From contig SMWY01000002.1 of the NCBI GenBank assembly GCA_004356555.1, positions 1 to 55,607 on the forward strand: a DNA stretch of 55,607 nt. The letters run 5' to 3'. Source of the stretch: Candidatus Dadabacteria bacterium (lineage in GTDB: Bacteria; Desulfobacterota_D; UBA1144; Nemesobacterales; UBA2774). Of the stretch, positions 33,893 to 42,893 are shown piece by piece (positions within the stretch are counted from its first letter, which is position 1; every line of letters begins with the position of its first letter). Both the position numbers and the translations under genes were made by a program. Under the pieces are notes generated by a model. It worked only from the letters and a program-made list of their open reading frames with translations, had not been told where the DNA came from and did not search any database.

Positions 33893-34120
33893 TCACATCT
33901 CTTTACAAAGTATATACCATTCTCGTGTACTATGCACCCCTTTTGTCGGGTTTGGATTAAGTTGGATTTTTAAAGAGTGTAGTCTTTCCTTGTGATTTTT
34001 GTAATATTCTTCATCTACTTCCCTTACTCTTCCAGGTCTTTCTTTTATTATTGTCCGAACGTCTGTAGTAATACTTAGCAGAATATGTCGCCCATTTCTT
34101 TTTCTCTTAGGGCTATTTAA
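33893..34120 (-). pseudogene. Open frame without start codon, protein-like composition
   Basis: A 75-codon open frame lies between TAG 34121-34123 and TGA 33893-33895, with no ATG, GTG or TTG near its 5' end. The peptide is hydrophilic and looks natural: VRTIIKERPGRVREVDEEYY, then KNHKERLHSLK, then IQLNPNPTKGV. The last part coincides with repeat copy 2, and copy 1 at 6.4 kb can be read as the same QLNPxxTKGV end. I infer the 3' end of a decayed gene. Its stop is three bases before the 51-residue gene. Confidence 0.35.
33925..33985. repeat. Diverged dispersed repeat, copy 2
   Basis: The core ACCCCTTTTGTC, GGATTAAGTTGGA at 33937-33967 matches copy 1 at 6441-6472 over about 30 bases with few changes, and the flanks (GTGTACTATGC before, TCTTTCCTTGTGA after) are also recognisable. 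Copy 3 is at 33612-33660. The stretch from 33990 to 34268 holds only the ribosome site and possible promoter of the next gene. Confidence 0.6.
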
Positions 34121-34268
34121 CTATAGATATTGAATATTCCAGTTTTTGTAAACATTTATCAAGTCGCTCTTAAATTCTTGTTAAAATCTATTATATTAAG
34201 GAGGTACAATTTCAACTTTAATTATGTATAATCTTATCTTATTCTCGTTACCACATTAAGGAGCTAAA

Positions 34269-35747
34269 ATGCATTTTATAACCGAGCAAACCTCTAAACT
34301 GAAAAACCTAAACATAAACATTTTAATGCTTATTGTTTTTTCGTTCTTCTTGATAAACACCTTTTCACCTAATGCACAAGCCGCGAAGAGCGAGAGAGAA
34401 TCTGTTAAAAGGGTAATAGTGGTAAAAGATTATAAATGGGGATCCGGCGGTATGGGAAGACCGGCAATTCTAGCTGAGATCACGCTTGAAAATAGAGGAA
34501 ACTATGACTATAAGGACATCGCAATTGAAGTTGATTTATATACTAAGAACGATATTCCTTTGGGTTCTCTAAGATCAACCATACATGAGATATTACCAAG
34601 CAAGAGTGAAAAAACATTTTATAACTTAAAGTTTGGAATCATGCACTCCGAGCTTCAAAACACAGTTGCACGAGTAGTTGGTGCAGAGCTGATCGAGAAG
34701 GGCACACCTACACAAGCAAAAGACCTCATTTTGGTTAAAAACTGGGAGTGGAGCGGCGGACAGTACGGAACTGAGGGAATACTAAAAGAAATTACTCTAG
34801 ATAATAGAAGTAGTGAAGCCTGGAAGGATATAAAAATAAGGGTCGATTTTCTTGGTACTAAAGGAGGGAAATTGGGTGTGAAGGGATTCACAAGTAGAGT
34901 TGTAATACATGATATAATCCCGCCAAGAAGTGAAAGGACCTATAAAGATATTAACGTAGGATTTAGACACCCCGATGCCAGGAGTGTGAGTATTAGTGTT
35001 ATGAGCGCAAAGCCTATATCAGATAAAGAATTTAAAATCAAAATGGCCAAAAAAGAAGGTAAAAAAGCTAAGAAAAAGAAAAAAAAGAAGAAATCATCTG
35101 CTGATGGTGACGGAGAATCTACAGATACCGACTCCGGATATGCCCCTAGTGGAAGAAAACTTTCCCTTTCAGAGAAATACAAGAAACAACTACAAGAAGA
35201 ACAAGGTATCACAGCCTCGCCGTCTGACGCCGGCTCAACCGGTAGCGAATCAGCTTCTGAAGACCAGGTCGCTTTGTCCGGTGAACCCGCTGAAAAACCA
35301 CAATCTGTCAAGGAAGTTATCACCGCCCCTAAAGGTGAAGATATATCTTCAAGTACAACTACAGCAGAGGTTGATGAAGCGGACGGATCAGAAGATGAAG
35401 AAGAATACGAGTATGAATATGAAGAGGAATTCCCACTGCCTTCAGAGGATATCGTTGTAGAAGATTTCGTTTGGGCCGGCGGAGGGGTTCCACAAACTAT
35501 GGGAAGAATAAGCGAAATAACCCTAAGAAACATTAGTGGTATCGATTACACTAATATTGAACTTAGAATCGATTTTTTCTCTCTTAAAGAAGAAACACCT
35601 ATGTTTTCAAACAGAGCGACAATTTCAGATGTTCTGCCAGCAAACAGCAAAAAAACGTTCAAGAACGTAAAAGCGGGTTTCCTAAACGCCATTCCGCAGG
35701 AAATTCGAATAAAAGTGCTTAATGCAATCCCGTTTAGTCAGCATTAA
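34269..35747 (+). CDS. Secreted protein with three repeated beta-domains and a charged linker; function unknown
   Basis: The 492-residue protein has a signal peptide cleaved after NAQA (about residue 38). Three similar domains follow: 48-141, 152-248 and 393-488. Each opens with VVxDYxWxxGG or DFVWAGGG, then EITLxNxS, then DYKDIxIxVDxY or its like, a variable turn, and IxxILPxxSxKTFxxxxxGF. The pattern suggests seven-stranded beta-sandwich (FxLYD-like) domains. Between domains 2 and 3 lies a 140-residue linker that changes from basic (a run of nine lysines) to Ser/Glu-rich and then acidic (EDEEEYEYEYEEEF). I do not recognise the family. An AAGGAG ribosome site lies before the ATG. It stands alone. 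Confidence 0.7.
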   Translation: MHFITEQTSKLKNLNINILMLIVFSFFLINTFSPNAQAAKSERESVKRVIVVKDYKWGSGGMGRPAILAEITLENRGNYDYKDIAIEVDLYTKNDIPLGSLRSTIHEILPSKSEKTFYNLKFGIMHSELQNTVARVVGAELIEKGTPTQAKDLILVKNWEWSGGQYGTEGILKEITLDNRSSEAWKDIKIRVDFLGTKGGKLGVKGFTSRVVIHDIIPPRSERTYKDINVGFRHPDARSVSISVMSAKPISDKEFKIKMAKKEGKKAKKKKKKKKSSADGDGESTDTDSGYAPSGRKLSLSEKYKKQLQEEQGITASPSDAGSTGSESASEDQVALSGEPAEKPQSVKEVITAPKGEDISSSTTTAEVDEADGSEDEEEYEYEYEEEFPLPSEDIVVEDFVWAGGGVPQTMGRISEITLRNISGIDYTNIELRIDFFSLKEETPMFSNRATISDVLPANSKKTFKNVKAGFLNAIPQEIRIKVLNAIPFSQH

Positions 35748-35829
35748 TTTTTGATGCGCTACTTATTTAGCTAACTCAAATAATATAGAGCAATATTGAA
35801 TATATGATCAGTTCAAATGTAGAATAGAA

Positions 35830-36885
35830 TTAAAAAAGATCCAACTGCGTTCCGCCTGGTCTTTTAAAGTGCTCAGTCGAGAGCTCAATTACATTCCCCT
35901 GGATTCCGGCTTTTCTCTTTGCGACTTCAAACATATTACTAACCTGCTCTGCGTATACGCCCTTTCCTTTCATTCGTTCATGGAACTCTTTACTATTTAA
36001 TTTTCCGTCCCGAATTGACTTGATTCGGTTAAGCACTTTGTCCTTTCTATTGGGGAAGTGCCTCTCGAGCCATTTTGAGAAAAGATCAGAAACACCGTAA
36101 GGGAGTCTAAGCATTATGTAACCTGCTCCATTAGCGCCGGCATTTGCCGCACTTTGAATAATGCCGGAGACCTCATGATCCGTGAGCCCCGGAATCACGG
36201 GAGCAACCATCACAATTACGGGGATGCCTGCATTTGATAGTTCTTCAATTGCTTTTAATCTGAGAGACGGCTCGGAAGTTCTAGGCTCCATAAGCCTTTT
36301 GATTTTGGGATCTAGTGTAGTTATCGATACCGCAACTAACGCCCCATTCCAGGCTGCAAACTCCTTTAAAATATCGATATCCCTTGTTACAAGATAGTTT
36401 TTAGTAACAATACATACCGGGTTTTTAAACTCCTCCAAGACCTCAAGGCAAGAACGTGTTAGTTTAAATCGGCGTTCAGCAGGCTGGTAGCAATCGGTAA
36501 TACCGCTCATTGCAATAGTCTCCGGCTTATATTTACGAGATGAAAGTTCCTTTCTGAGCAGTATGGGAGCTTCTTCTTTAACAAATATTTTTGTCTCGAA
36601 GTCAAGTCCCAAGGAAAATCCCAAAAACTCATGAGTAGGCCTTGCGTAGCAATAAATACAGCCATGCTCACAACCGCGGTAAGGATTAATGCCAGCGTTA
36701 AAACCAACATCCGGGCTGTCATTGTAAGTAATTATGGACTTTGTGGTGTCTTTATAAAAGACGGTCTTTGGAGATATGCCTTCTGAAATTTCTTCCTCAG
36801 AAGGTTCAAAATCTATCTTCTCGAAACGGTTTGCCGGGTTTTCTGCAGAACCCCTCCCCTTAAAGCCTGCTGCGGTTCTATCCAT
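35830..36885 (-). CDS. PA0069-family radical SAM protein
   Basis: The 351-residue protein has the radical SAM motif CEHGCIYCYA in the context NPYRGCEHGC, and the sequence ARPTHEFLG that marks the PA0069/spore-photoproduct-lyase-like group. PVIPGLTDHE in the second half belongs to the barrel. Members are often annotated as DNA repair photolyase-like, but the substrate has not been shown. It carries no SplB-type C-terminal cysteine that I can see. It stands alone, upstream of ispG by 160 bases. Confidence 0.87.
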   Translation of the reverse strand: MDRTAAGFKGRGSAENPANRFEKIDFEPSEEEISEGISPKTVFYKDTTKSIITYNDSPDVGFNAGINPYRGCEHGCIYCYARPTHEFLGFSLGLDFETKIFVKEEAPILLRKELSSRKYKPETIAMSGITDCYQPAERRFKLTRSCLEVLEEFKNPVCIVTKNYLVTRDIDILKEFAAWNGALVAVSITTLDPKIKRLMEPRTSEPSLRLKAIEELSNAGIPVIVMVAPVIPGLTDHEVSGIIQSAANAGANGAGYIMLRLPYGVSDLFSKWLERHFPNRKDKVLNRIKSIRDGKLNSKEFHERMKGKGVYAEQVSNMFEVAKRKAGIQGNVIELSTEHFKRPGGTQLDLF

Positions 36886-37048
36886 ATTTTTTCATTACCT
36901 CGAAACATAAATTTTTCAGTACATTCCACTAATACAAATTATAAAACACAGGAATGGAAAATCACAGATGTCTTTTTTAGATTAAAAATATAATAAGGTG
37001 TTCCTAATAAGAAGGGGAAATAATGAAATGAACCGATATAAAACAAGA

Positions 37049-38104
37049 TTAAACGAAGGTCTTAAGTTCTTTTACTAACTCATCCACGATTTGGTCTTCT
37101 TTAAAAGATCTGACCAATTTGCCGTCTTTATAAAGCATCCCCTTTCCTTTACCACCTGCAATCCCAATATCAGCCTCTGAGGCTTCACCGGGACCATTAA
37201 CTACGCAGCCCAGAATAGCAACTTTTATAGGTCTTGGAAGATTTATATCGGCGATTCTGTCCTCGACGTCTTTAACTAGTTTCATAAGGTCTATTTCAAG
37301 CCTACCGCAACCAGGACAAGAGATCAGTTCTATCCCGTTTCTCCTTAGCCCTAAGGACCTGAGGATATTAAATCCAACTATTACCTCATCCACTGGATCG
37401 CCCGTTAGGGAAACCCTTATAGTATCCCCTATACCATCGGCTAGGAGTGTTCCTATACCTATTGAGGATTTAATGGTACCCATTTCATATGTGCCAGCTT
37501 CGGTAACACCTAGGTGAAGAGGATATTCACATCTCTCAGCTAATATACGGTATGAAGCTATCATCTTTTTAACATCAGTAGACTTAACAGAAATTTTTAT
37601 ATCTCTAAAATCCAGATCTTCCAAAATCTCAACATGTCTAAAAGCGCTTTCGGCAAGTGCTTCTGCTGTAGGAGAGCCGTGCTTTTTTAATATATCTTTT
37701 TCAAGCGAGCCTGAATTAACACCTATCCTAATCGGGATTCCTCTTTCCCTAACAGCATCAACTACCGCTTTTATACGGTACTTAGACCCGATGTTGCCGG
37801 GATTAATTCTCATACCGTCCACTCCTTGCTTAACCGCTTCGAGCGCAAGTTTGTAGTCAAAATGAATGTCGGATATAATGGGAATATTAGTTTGTTTTTT
37901 TATTTCACCCAGAGACTTGGCCGCATCCATATCCGGGACCGCAAGACGCACTATATCACATCCCGCCTTCTCTAAACTCTTTATTTGAGCAACTGTTCCG
38001 GGGATATCCCTAGTATCGGTTTTTGTCATTGATTGAACCGTAATTGGGGCGCCTCCGCCAATTTTTATACCCCCAAGCTCAATCTGTCTGGTATTTCTTT
38101 CCAT
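37049..38104 (-). CDS. ispG: 4-hydroxy-3-methylbut-2-enyl diphosphate synthase (flavodoxin) IspG
   Basis: The 351-residue protein has the IspG barrel with VQSMTKTDTRD at the start, DIHFDYKLAL, and the C-terminal 4Fe-4S domain with SCPGCGR and GCVVNGPGEA, giving three cysteine ligands and a glutamate. It catalyses the penultimate step of the MEP isoprenoid pathway. Length and motifs are normal and it lacks the plant/Chlamydia insert. Confidence 0.95.
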   Translation of the reverse strand: MERNTRQIELGGIKIGGGAPITVQSMTKTDTRDIPGTVAQIKSLEKAGCDIVRLAVPDMDAAKSLGEIKKQTNIPIISDIHFDYKLALEAVKQGVDGMRINPGNIGSKYRIKAVVDAVRERGIPIRIGVNSGSLEKDILKKHGSPTAEALAESAFRHVEILEDLDFRDIKISVKSTDVKKMIASYRILAERCEYPLHLGVTEAGTYEMGTIKSSIGIGTLLADGIGDTIRVSLTGDPVDEVIVGFNILRSLGLRRNGIELISCPGCGRLEIDLMKLVKDVEDRIADINLPRPIKVAILGCVVNGPGEASEADIGIAGGKGKGMLYKDGKLVRSFKEDQIVDELVKELKTFV

Positions 38105-38189
38105 TTTCTACATTATACGATAATTAATTGAAATTTGTTTAGATTTTAGTATCAATTCTAAAGTGTATAACAAATATTAAGCAAATCAA

Positions 38190-40466
38190 TCAATTTGCTT
38201 GAGTCCCTTCTTCGCTATCTTTTTTACTGCCCTTTTTATTACCACGGGTTTTTCCGCTAAATTTAGATTCTACAATATTGCCATGTTCATCAATGTTTTT
38301 AATATTTCTACACTTAGGATACCCGGTACATCCGACAAATTTGCCGAATCTTCCTTTTCTTTCAGCCATGGGTTTCCCGCACTTTTCACACTTTATATCT
38401 TCTCTTACTAAAGGCTCTTCTCTTTCTATTATCTTAATATTCCCATCCGGATCATATTCAAATGCTTTTGCGTTCTTACAATCGGGATATCTTGAACATG
38501 CCAAGAACTCGCCTCTTCTACTTTGTTTTATAACCATTGGAGCACTGCATTTATCGCACCCTATGTCTTCTCTTAAAACTGGTGCTGCTCTTTCAACTAT
38601 CTTAATGTTCCCTTCAGAATCATATTCAAAAGCCTTTGCGTTCTTACAATCAGGGTATCTCGAGCAAGATAAGAACTCTCCGTTTTTACCCCATTTAATT
38701 ATCATTGGAGCACTACAGTTATCACAGGTAATATTCGTTTCTACACCCTTCATTGATTCCTGTGCTTTATCAAGCCTGTCAGCAAATCCGTCATAAAATC
38801 CCCTTAAAAGCTCCACCCAATTCACATTCCCGTCTTCGACATCATCCAATTTCTCTTCCATATCTGCAGTAAACTGCACATCCATGATTTCCGGGAATCC
38901 CTGAATCAGGAGATCATTTACCGTACGGCCAAGAACTGTTGGTCTTAGCCTATTCTTCTCCCTCAACACATACTCACGATCCTGAATAGTGGAGATAATG
39001 TTCGCATAAGTAGACGGGCGCCCTATCCCCTTTTCTTCGAGCTCTTTTACAAGAGAACTCTCAGAGAATCTTGGCGGGGGTTGGGTGAAGTGCTGCTTAC
39101 CCTCTAGATTTATAAGATCAAGCTTATCCCCCACAGATACATCCGGAAGTTTTCTCATCTCATCTTTCTCTTTTGCTTCCTCTTCCTCCTCTTTACCCTC
39201 AAGATAGACGGCAGAAAAGCCCGGAAATTTTATTATTGACCCTGTGGCACGAAATGTCCCTTTGTCCGCTTCTATTTCCAAAGTTGTCTGATCATAGATA
39301 ATTGGATTCATCTGAGACGCTAAAAACCTCTGCCAAATAAGCTTATAAAGCTTATATTCTTCATCAGATAGAAATTCTTTAATAGAGTCAGGGATTTTAT
39401 TTGCAAAAGTGGGCCTTATAGCTTCGTGAGCATCTTGTGCCGACTTCTTAACCTTAAAGGTATTGGGCGTGGCCGGTAAATACTGATCTTCATAATTTTC
39501 TTTAATATATGATCTTGCCTCAACAAGTGCATCATTTGAAACCCTTACTGAGTCAGTTCTCATATATGTAATAAGACCGACGGGGCCTTCCTCCCCAAGC
39601 TCAATTCCTTCATAAAGCTTTTGAGCAATCGACATCGTTTTCTTAGTACCAAATCTAATCTTGCGGGAAGCTTCCTGCTGAAGAGTACTCGTAATAAATG
39701 GGGGAAGCGCATTCCTCTTTTTATCCTTCCTATCTACGGATGAAACAATGAAATCCCCATTTTTAACCGAATCCAGGATGTGGTTTGATTGCTCTTCCTT
39801 TGATATTTCAACTTTTTCACCTTCAAATTTTGCCAAAGAAGCGACAAAAGAATCAGCAATTTCATCTTCAGTACGTTTTAACTCGGATTCAATAGACCAG
39901 TATTCCCTGGGCTTAAAGGCCTCAATCTCCCTTTCTCTTTCAACCACTAAACGGAGTGCAACGCTTTGCACTCTTCCTGCGCTGAGCCCTTTTCTGACTT
40001 TTCTCCATAAAAGTGGGCTGACCTTATAACCAACAAGACGGTCCAGCACTCTTCTAGCCTGCTGCGCCTCAAATCTATTCTGGCTTATGTCAGTAGGATT
40101 TTCTATGGATTTTTTTACGGCGCTTTTCGTAATCTCATGGATTAATACTCGGCGAGATTTGTCCCAAATGTTTAACTCATTAGCTATATGCCACGCTATA
40201 GCTTCCCCCTCTCTATCAGGGTCAGACGCCAAATAAACTTTATCAGCGTTCTTTGCAGCCTTTTTGAGTTTGTCCAGGTATTTAGCTTTTCCTCTTATCA
40301 CCACGTACTCGGGATTAAAATTATTATCTATATCCACACCGAGCTTACTGGTAGGGAGATCAATAAGATGTCCGGAGGAAGCTTCAACATTAAATTCTTC
40401 GCCCAAATATTTTTTAATGGTCTTAGCTTTCGCAGGAGACTCAACAATTATAAGAGATTTAGACAT
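38190..40466 (-). CDS. topA: DNA topoisomerase I
   Basis: The 758-residue protein has the Toprim domain (IVESPAKAKTIKKYLG, ASDPDREGEAIAWHI) and the active-site tyrosine in ITYMRTDSVR. Three C-terminal zinc-ribbon domains follow: CDNCSAPMIIK, CDKCSAPMVIK and CEKCGKPMAERKG, each followed by CSRYPDCKN or CTGYPKCRN. The first two zinc domains are nearly identical in DNA and protein, so they arose by recent duplication. A Lys/Ser-rich tail follows. It relaxes negative supercoils. Confidence 0.96.
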   Translation of the reverse strand: MSKSLIIVESPAKAKTIKKYLGEEFNVEASSGHLIDLPTSKLGVDIDNNFNPEYVVIRGKAKYLDKLKKAAKNADKVYLASDPDREGEAIAWHIANELNIWDKSRRVLIHEITKSAVKKSIENPTDISQNRFEAQQARRVLDRLVGYKVSPLLWRKVRKGLSAGRVQSVALRLVVEREREIEAFKPREYWSIESELKRTEDEIADSFVASLAKFEGEKVEISKEEQSNHILDSVKNGDFIVSSVDRKDKKRNALPPFITSTLQQEASRKIRFGTKKTMSIAQKLYEGIELGEEGPVGLITYMRTDSVRVSNDALVEARSYIKENYEDQYLPATPNTFKVKKSAQDAHEAIRPTFANKIPDSIKEFLSDEEYKLYKLIWQRFLASQMNPIIYDQTTLEIEADKGTFRATGSIIKFPGFSAVYLEGKEEEEEAKEKDEMRKLPDVSVGDKLDLINLEGKQHFTQPPPRFSESSLVKELEEKGIGRPSTYANIISTIQDREYVLREKNRLRPTVLGRTVNDLLIQGFPEIMDVQFTADMEEKLDDVEDGNVNWVELLRGFYDGFADRLDKAQESMKGVETNITCDNCSAPMIIKWGKNGEFLSCSRYPDCKNAKAFEYDSEGNIKIVERAAPVLREDIGCDKCSAPMVIKQSRRGEFLACSRYPDCKNAKAFEYDPDGNIKIIEREEPLVREDIKCEKCGKPMAERKGRFGKFVGCTGYPKCRNIKNIDEHGNIVESKFSGKTRGNKKGSKKDSEEGTQAN

Positions 40467-40660
40467 TCACCCACCTATTTTCATTTTATATTCAGTATTT
40501 AGATTAATCATCAACAAATGAGATTCAATCCAAGATTTTTATATTAGGCATTTTACCTGAATAAATTTTATTGCAAATATTTAGAACAAACTCATTAATA
40601 CTATAATCCAGAGCTATGTGCAAGCAGCAGACATAGTTATTAGAAAAAACACTTGAGTGT

Positions 40661-41965
40661 TTAATTGCCAATACCAACTCCAAAATATTTAAGCCCTAGA
40701 TCTTTTAATGTGTCGGGTTTATATAAATTTCGTCCGTCAAAAATCACTTTACCGTTCATTAATTCCTTTATTTTAATAAAATCCGGTTGCCTGTACTCAT
40801 TCCACTCCGTATTTATTACTAGCGCATCGGCACCCTCGCACGCTTCATAATTAGATTGTGCGTAATCTACTTTGTTTCCGAAATGAGCTTTGGCATTACC
40901 CATAGCTACAGGATCATGCACAGTTACCAAAGCCCCGGCTGAAAGTAGTTTGTCTATAATATAAATTGATGGGGCTTCCCTAATATCATCAGTCTTAGGT
41001 TTAAAAGAAATTCCCCAAACAGAGAATCTTTTTTTCTGAAGGTGTCCTTCAAAGTAATTTTCAATTTTCAGCCAAAAGAGTTCCCTTTGTTTTGTATTTA
41101 CTTCATCAGCTGCTTTACACACCTTAAGTTCATAACCAAATTCGCTCGCAGTATTAATTAAAGCTCTGACGTCCTTAGGAAAACAGGATCCGCCGTATCC
41201 AATACCCGGAAAAAGAAAATGACGCCCTATTCTCTCATCTGAGCCGATTGCTACTCTGACCTCTGAGATGTTGGCACCTAGTAGCTCGCTCAAATTCGCT
41301 ATTTCATTCATAAATGAAATTCTTGTTGCAAGCATAGCATTTGCAGTATATTTCGCAAGCTCTGAGGATCTAATTGATACAACAAGAGCCCTGTCCATCG
41401 ATCTCATAAAAGGGGCGTAAAGTTCCTTTAATATCTGGCCGGCGGATTCGTTATCCACGCCAATTAATACCCTGTCGGGTTTCATGAAATCCTCTACCGC
41501 AGAGCCTTCTTTTAAGAATTCGGGGTTTGAAGCCACATCAAACTTAATATCCGTAACTTTTTTAATCTCATCGCGGATCATCTCAGTAGTCCCGACCGGA
41601 ACGGTGCTCTTTGTAACAATAACCTTGTAATCATCAAGGCTTTTTCCTATTAAGTTTGCGACATTTATTACAGCGCTGGTATCAGCCGACCCATCTCCAT
41701 TTGGAGGAGTGCCTACGGCGATTAGTACTACTGATGAGTTTTTTATCGCGTAATCGAGATCTGTAGTAAAATGAAGACGCTCTTCTTTTAAATTCTTTTT
41801 TACTATATCCTCTAGCCCGGGTTCATAGAAAGTAACCCGACCTTTCTTGAGACTGTTTATCTTCTCTTCATCTATATCAACACAAATTACGTTATTCCCG
41901 CTTCCCGCGAGACATGTCCCGGTAACTAATCCAACATATCCAGTTCCAATCACACTTATGTTCAT
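40661..41965 (-). CDS. ugd: UDP-glucose 6-dehydrogenase
   Basis: The 434-residue protein has the NAD-binding start ISVIGTGYVGLVTGTCLA, the substrate segment SNPEFLKEGSAVEDF, and the catalytic Cys in GYGGSCFPKDVRAL. The C-terminal domain has KPKTDDIREAPS. It oxidises UDP-glucose to UDP-glucuronate for surface polysaccharide or lipid A modification. It may be related to GDP-mannose dehydrogenase, but the catalytic segment favours UDP-glucose. No other polysaccharide gene is adjacent. Confidence 0.92.
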   Translation of the reverse strand: MNISVIGTGYVGLVTGTCLAGSGNNVICVDIDEEKINSLKKGRVTFYEPGLEDIVKKNLKEERLHFTTDLDYAIKNSSVVLIAVGTPPNGDGSADTSAVINVANLIGKSLDDYKVIVTKSTVPVGTTEMIRDEIKKVTDIKFDVASNPEFLKEGSAVEDFMKPDRVLIGVDNESAGQILKELYAPFMRSMDRALVVSIRSSELAKYTANAMLATRISFMNEIANLSELLGANISEVRVAIGSDERIGRHFLFPGIGYGGSCFPKDVRALINTASEFGYELKVCKAADEVNTKQRELFWLKIENYFEGHLQKKRFSVWGISFKPKTDDIREAPSIYIIDKLLSAGALVTVHDPVAMGNAKAHFGNKVDYAQSNYEACEGADALVINTEWNEYRQPDFIKIKELMNGKVIFDGRNLYKPDTLKDLGLKYFGVGIGN

Positions 41966-42111
41966 AATTAACCTCTAATTTAAAATCATACTAGAATATC
42001 ACGAAAAAATGAATTTGATATAAAGAAAATCCACATTCATAAACAATATCCATATTAAAGCACTATATTTCCGGAAATTGCACCTTATTAAGTTAGTTAG
42101 AACTATAAAGC

Positions 42112-42795
42112 TCAGGTCACAAATCCGTTTCGGAAACCAAATAGTATTAGTCCCGCCCTATTTTTTACTGTGAGCTTCTTAAAAATTTTATATAGATGGA
42201 ACTTCACCGTTTTCTCACTTATATATAGTTCATCAGCTACTTCTCTGTTGGTCATACCGGTTAGAACTAATTTGATGATCTTAATTTCTGTCTCTGTTAA
42301 ATCATATATTTGCCCTTTTACTTCCAATTTTTTGGTTGGATAGGAATATCCGTCTACAACTTTCCCCATTAATTTCCTTTCAGCCCATAGTTCTCCGTCA
42401 AACACGGCTTTCACTGACTTGATAAGGTGTGAAGAATCAACATCTTTTAGCACATATCCCCTGACTCCGGAACGAATGGCGTTTATTAATAGGTTCTCAC
42501 TGTAATCACGATCGATTAGCAAAATTACTTTTGCGTTCTTATTCTTTTTTACCAATCCCAAAATTTTAGTTAGGTTCAGACCTTTAAGTTCTATGCCCAG
42601 AAGTAAAATATCAAAATCAAATTGTTTGCAGGATTCAATCAAATCAATCAAATTTGACACGCCTGAAACAACTTTTATTGCTTTATCCTCTTCTAAAATT
42701 TTAGAAAGTCCTTCCTGAACCAGAGGATAACGACAGGCAACTATGGTCTTAACAACTTCAGCCCTTTTCTTAGAAACTACTTTACCTTGAGCCAC
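42112..42795 (-). CDS. LuxR/NarL-type regulator with a degenerate receiver domain
   Basis: The 227-residue protein has a receiver-like domain (residues 16-133) and a C-terminal LuxR helix-turn-helix (LTETEIKIIKLVLTGMTNRE). Compared with phosphorylated receivers, the acidic pair is replaced by Cys21-Arg22 (VACRYPLVQEGL), and the phospho-acceptor Asp is replaced by Gly67 (FDILLLGIEL). The conserved Lys117 (YVLKDVD) remains. The domain therefore cannot take phosphate in the usual way and probably acts through dimerisation or ligand binding. The start is GTG with GGGAG about ten bases upstream. No kinase is encoded nearby. Confidence 0.85.
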   Translation of the reverse strand: MAQGKVVSKKRAEVVKTIVACRYPLVQEGLSKILEEDKAIKVVSGVSNLIDLIESCKQFDFDILLLGIELKGLNLTKILGLVKKNKNAKVILLIDRDYSENLLINAIRSGVRGYVLKDVDSSHLIKSVKAVFDGELWAERKLMGKVVDGYSYPTKKLEVKGQIYDLTETEIKIIKLVLTGMTNREVADELYISEKTVKFHLYKIFKKLTVKNRAGLILFGFRNGFVT

Positions 42796-42893
42796 TTTTC
42801 ATCTACTCCCTGAGCCTATACGGAAATCTTATAAGACTTTCGTATAATACCACAGAGAACAGATTTCAACATACTTTAGTATTAAGTACTAAA

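Noticed and set aside
34224..34259. Possible leader peptide before the triple-domain protein
   Set aside because: AAGGAGG is about 19 bases away from the only ATG, too far for a ribosome site.
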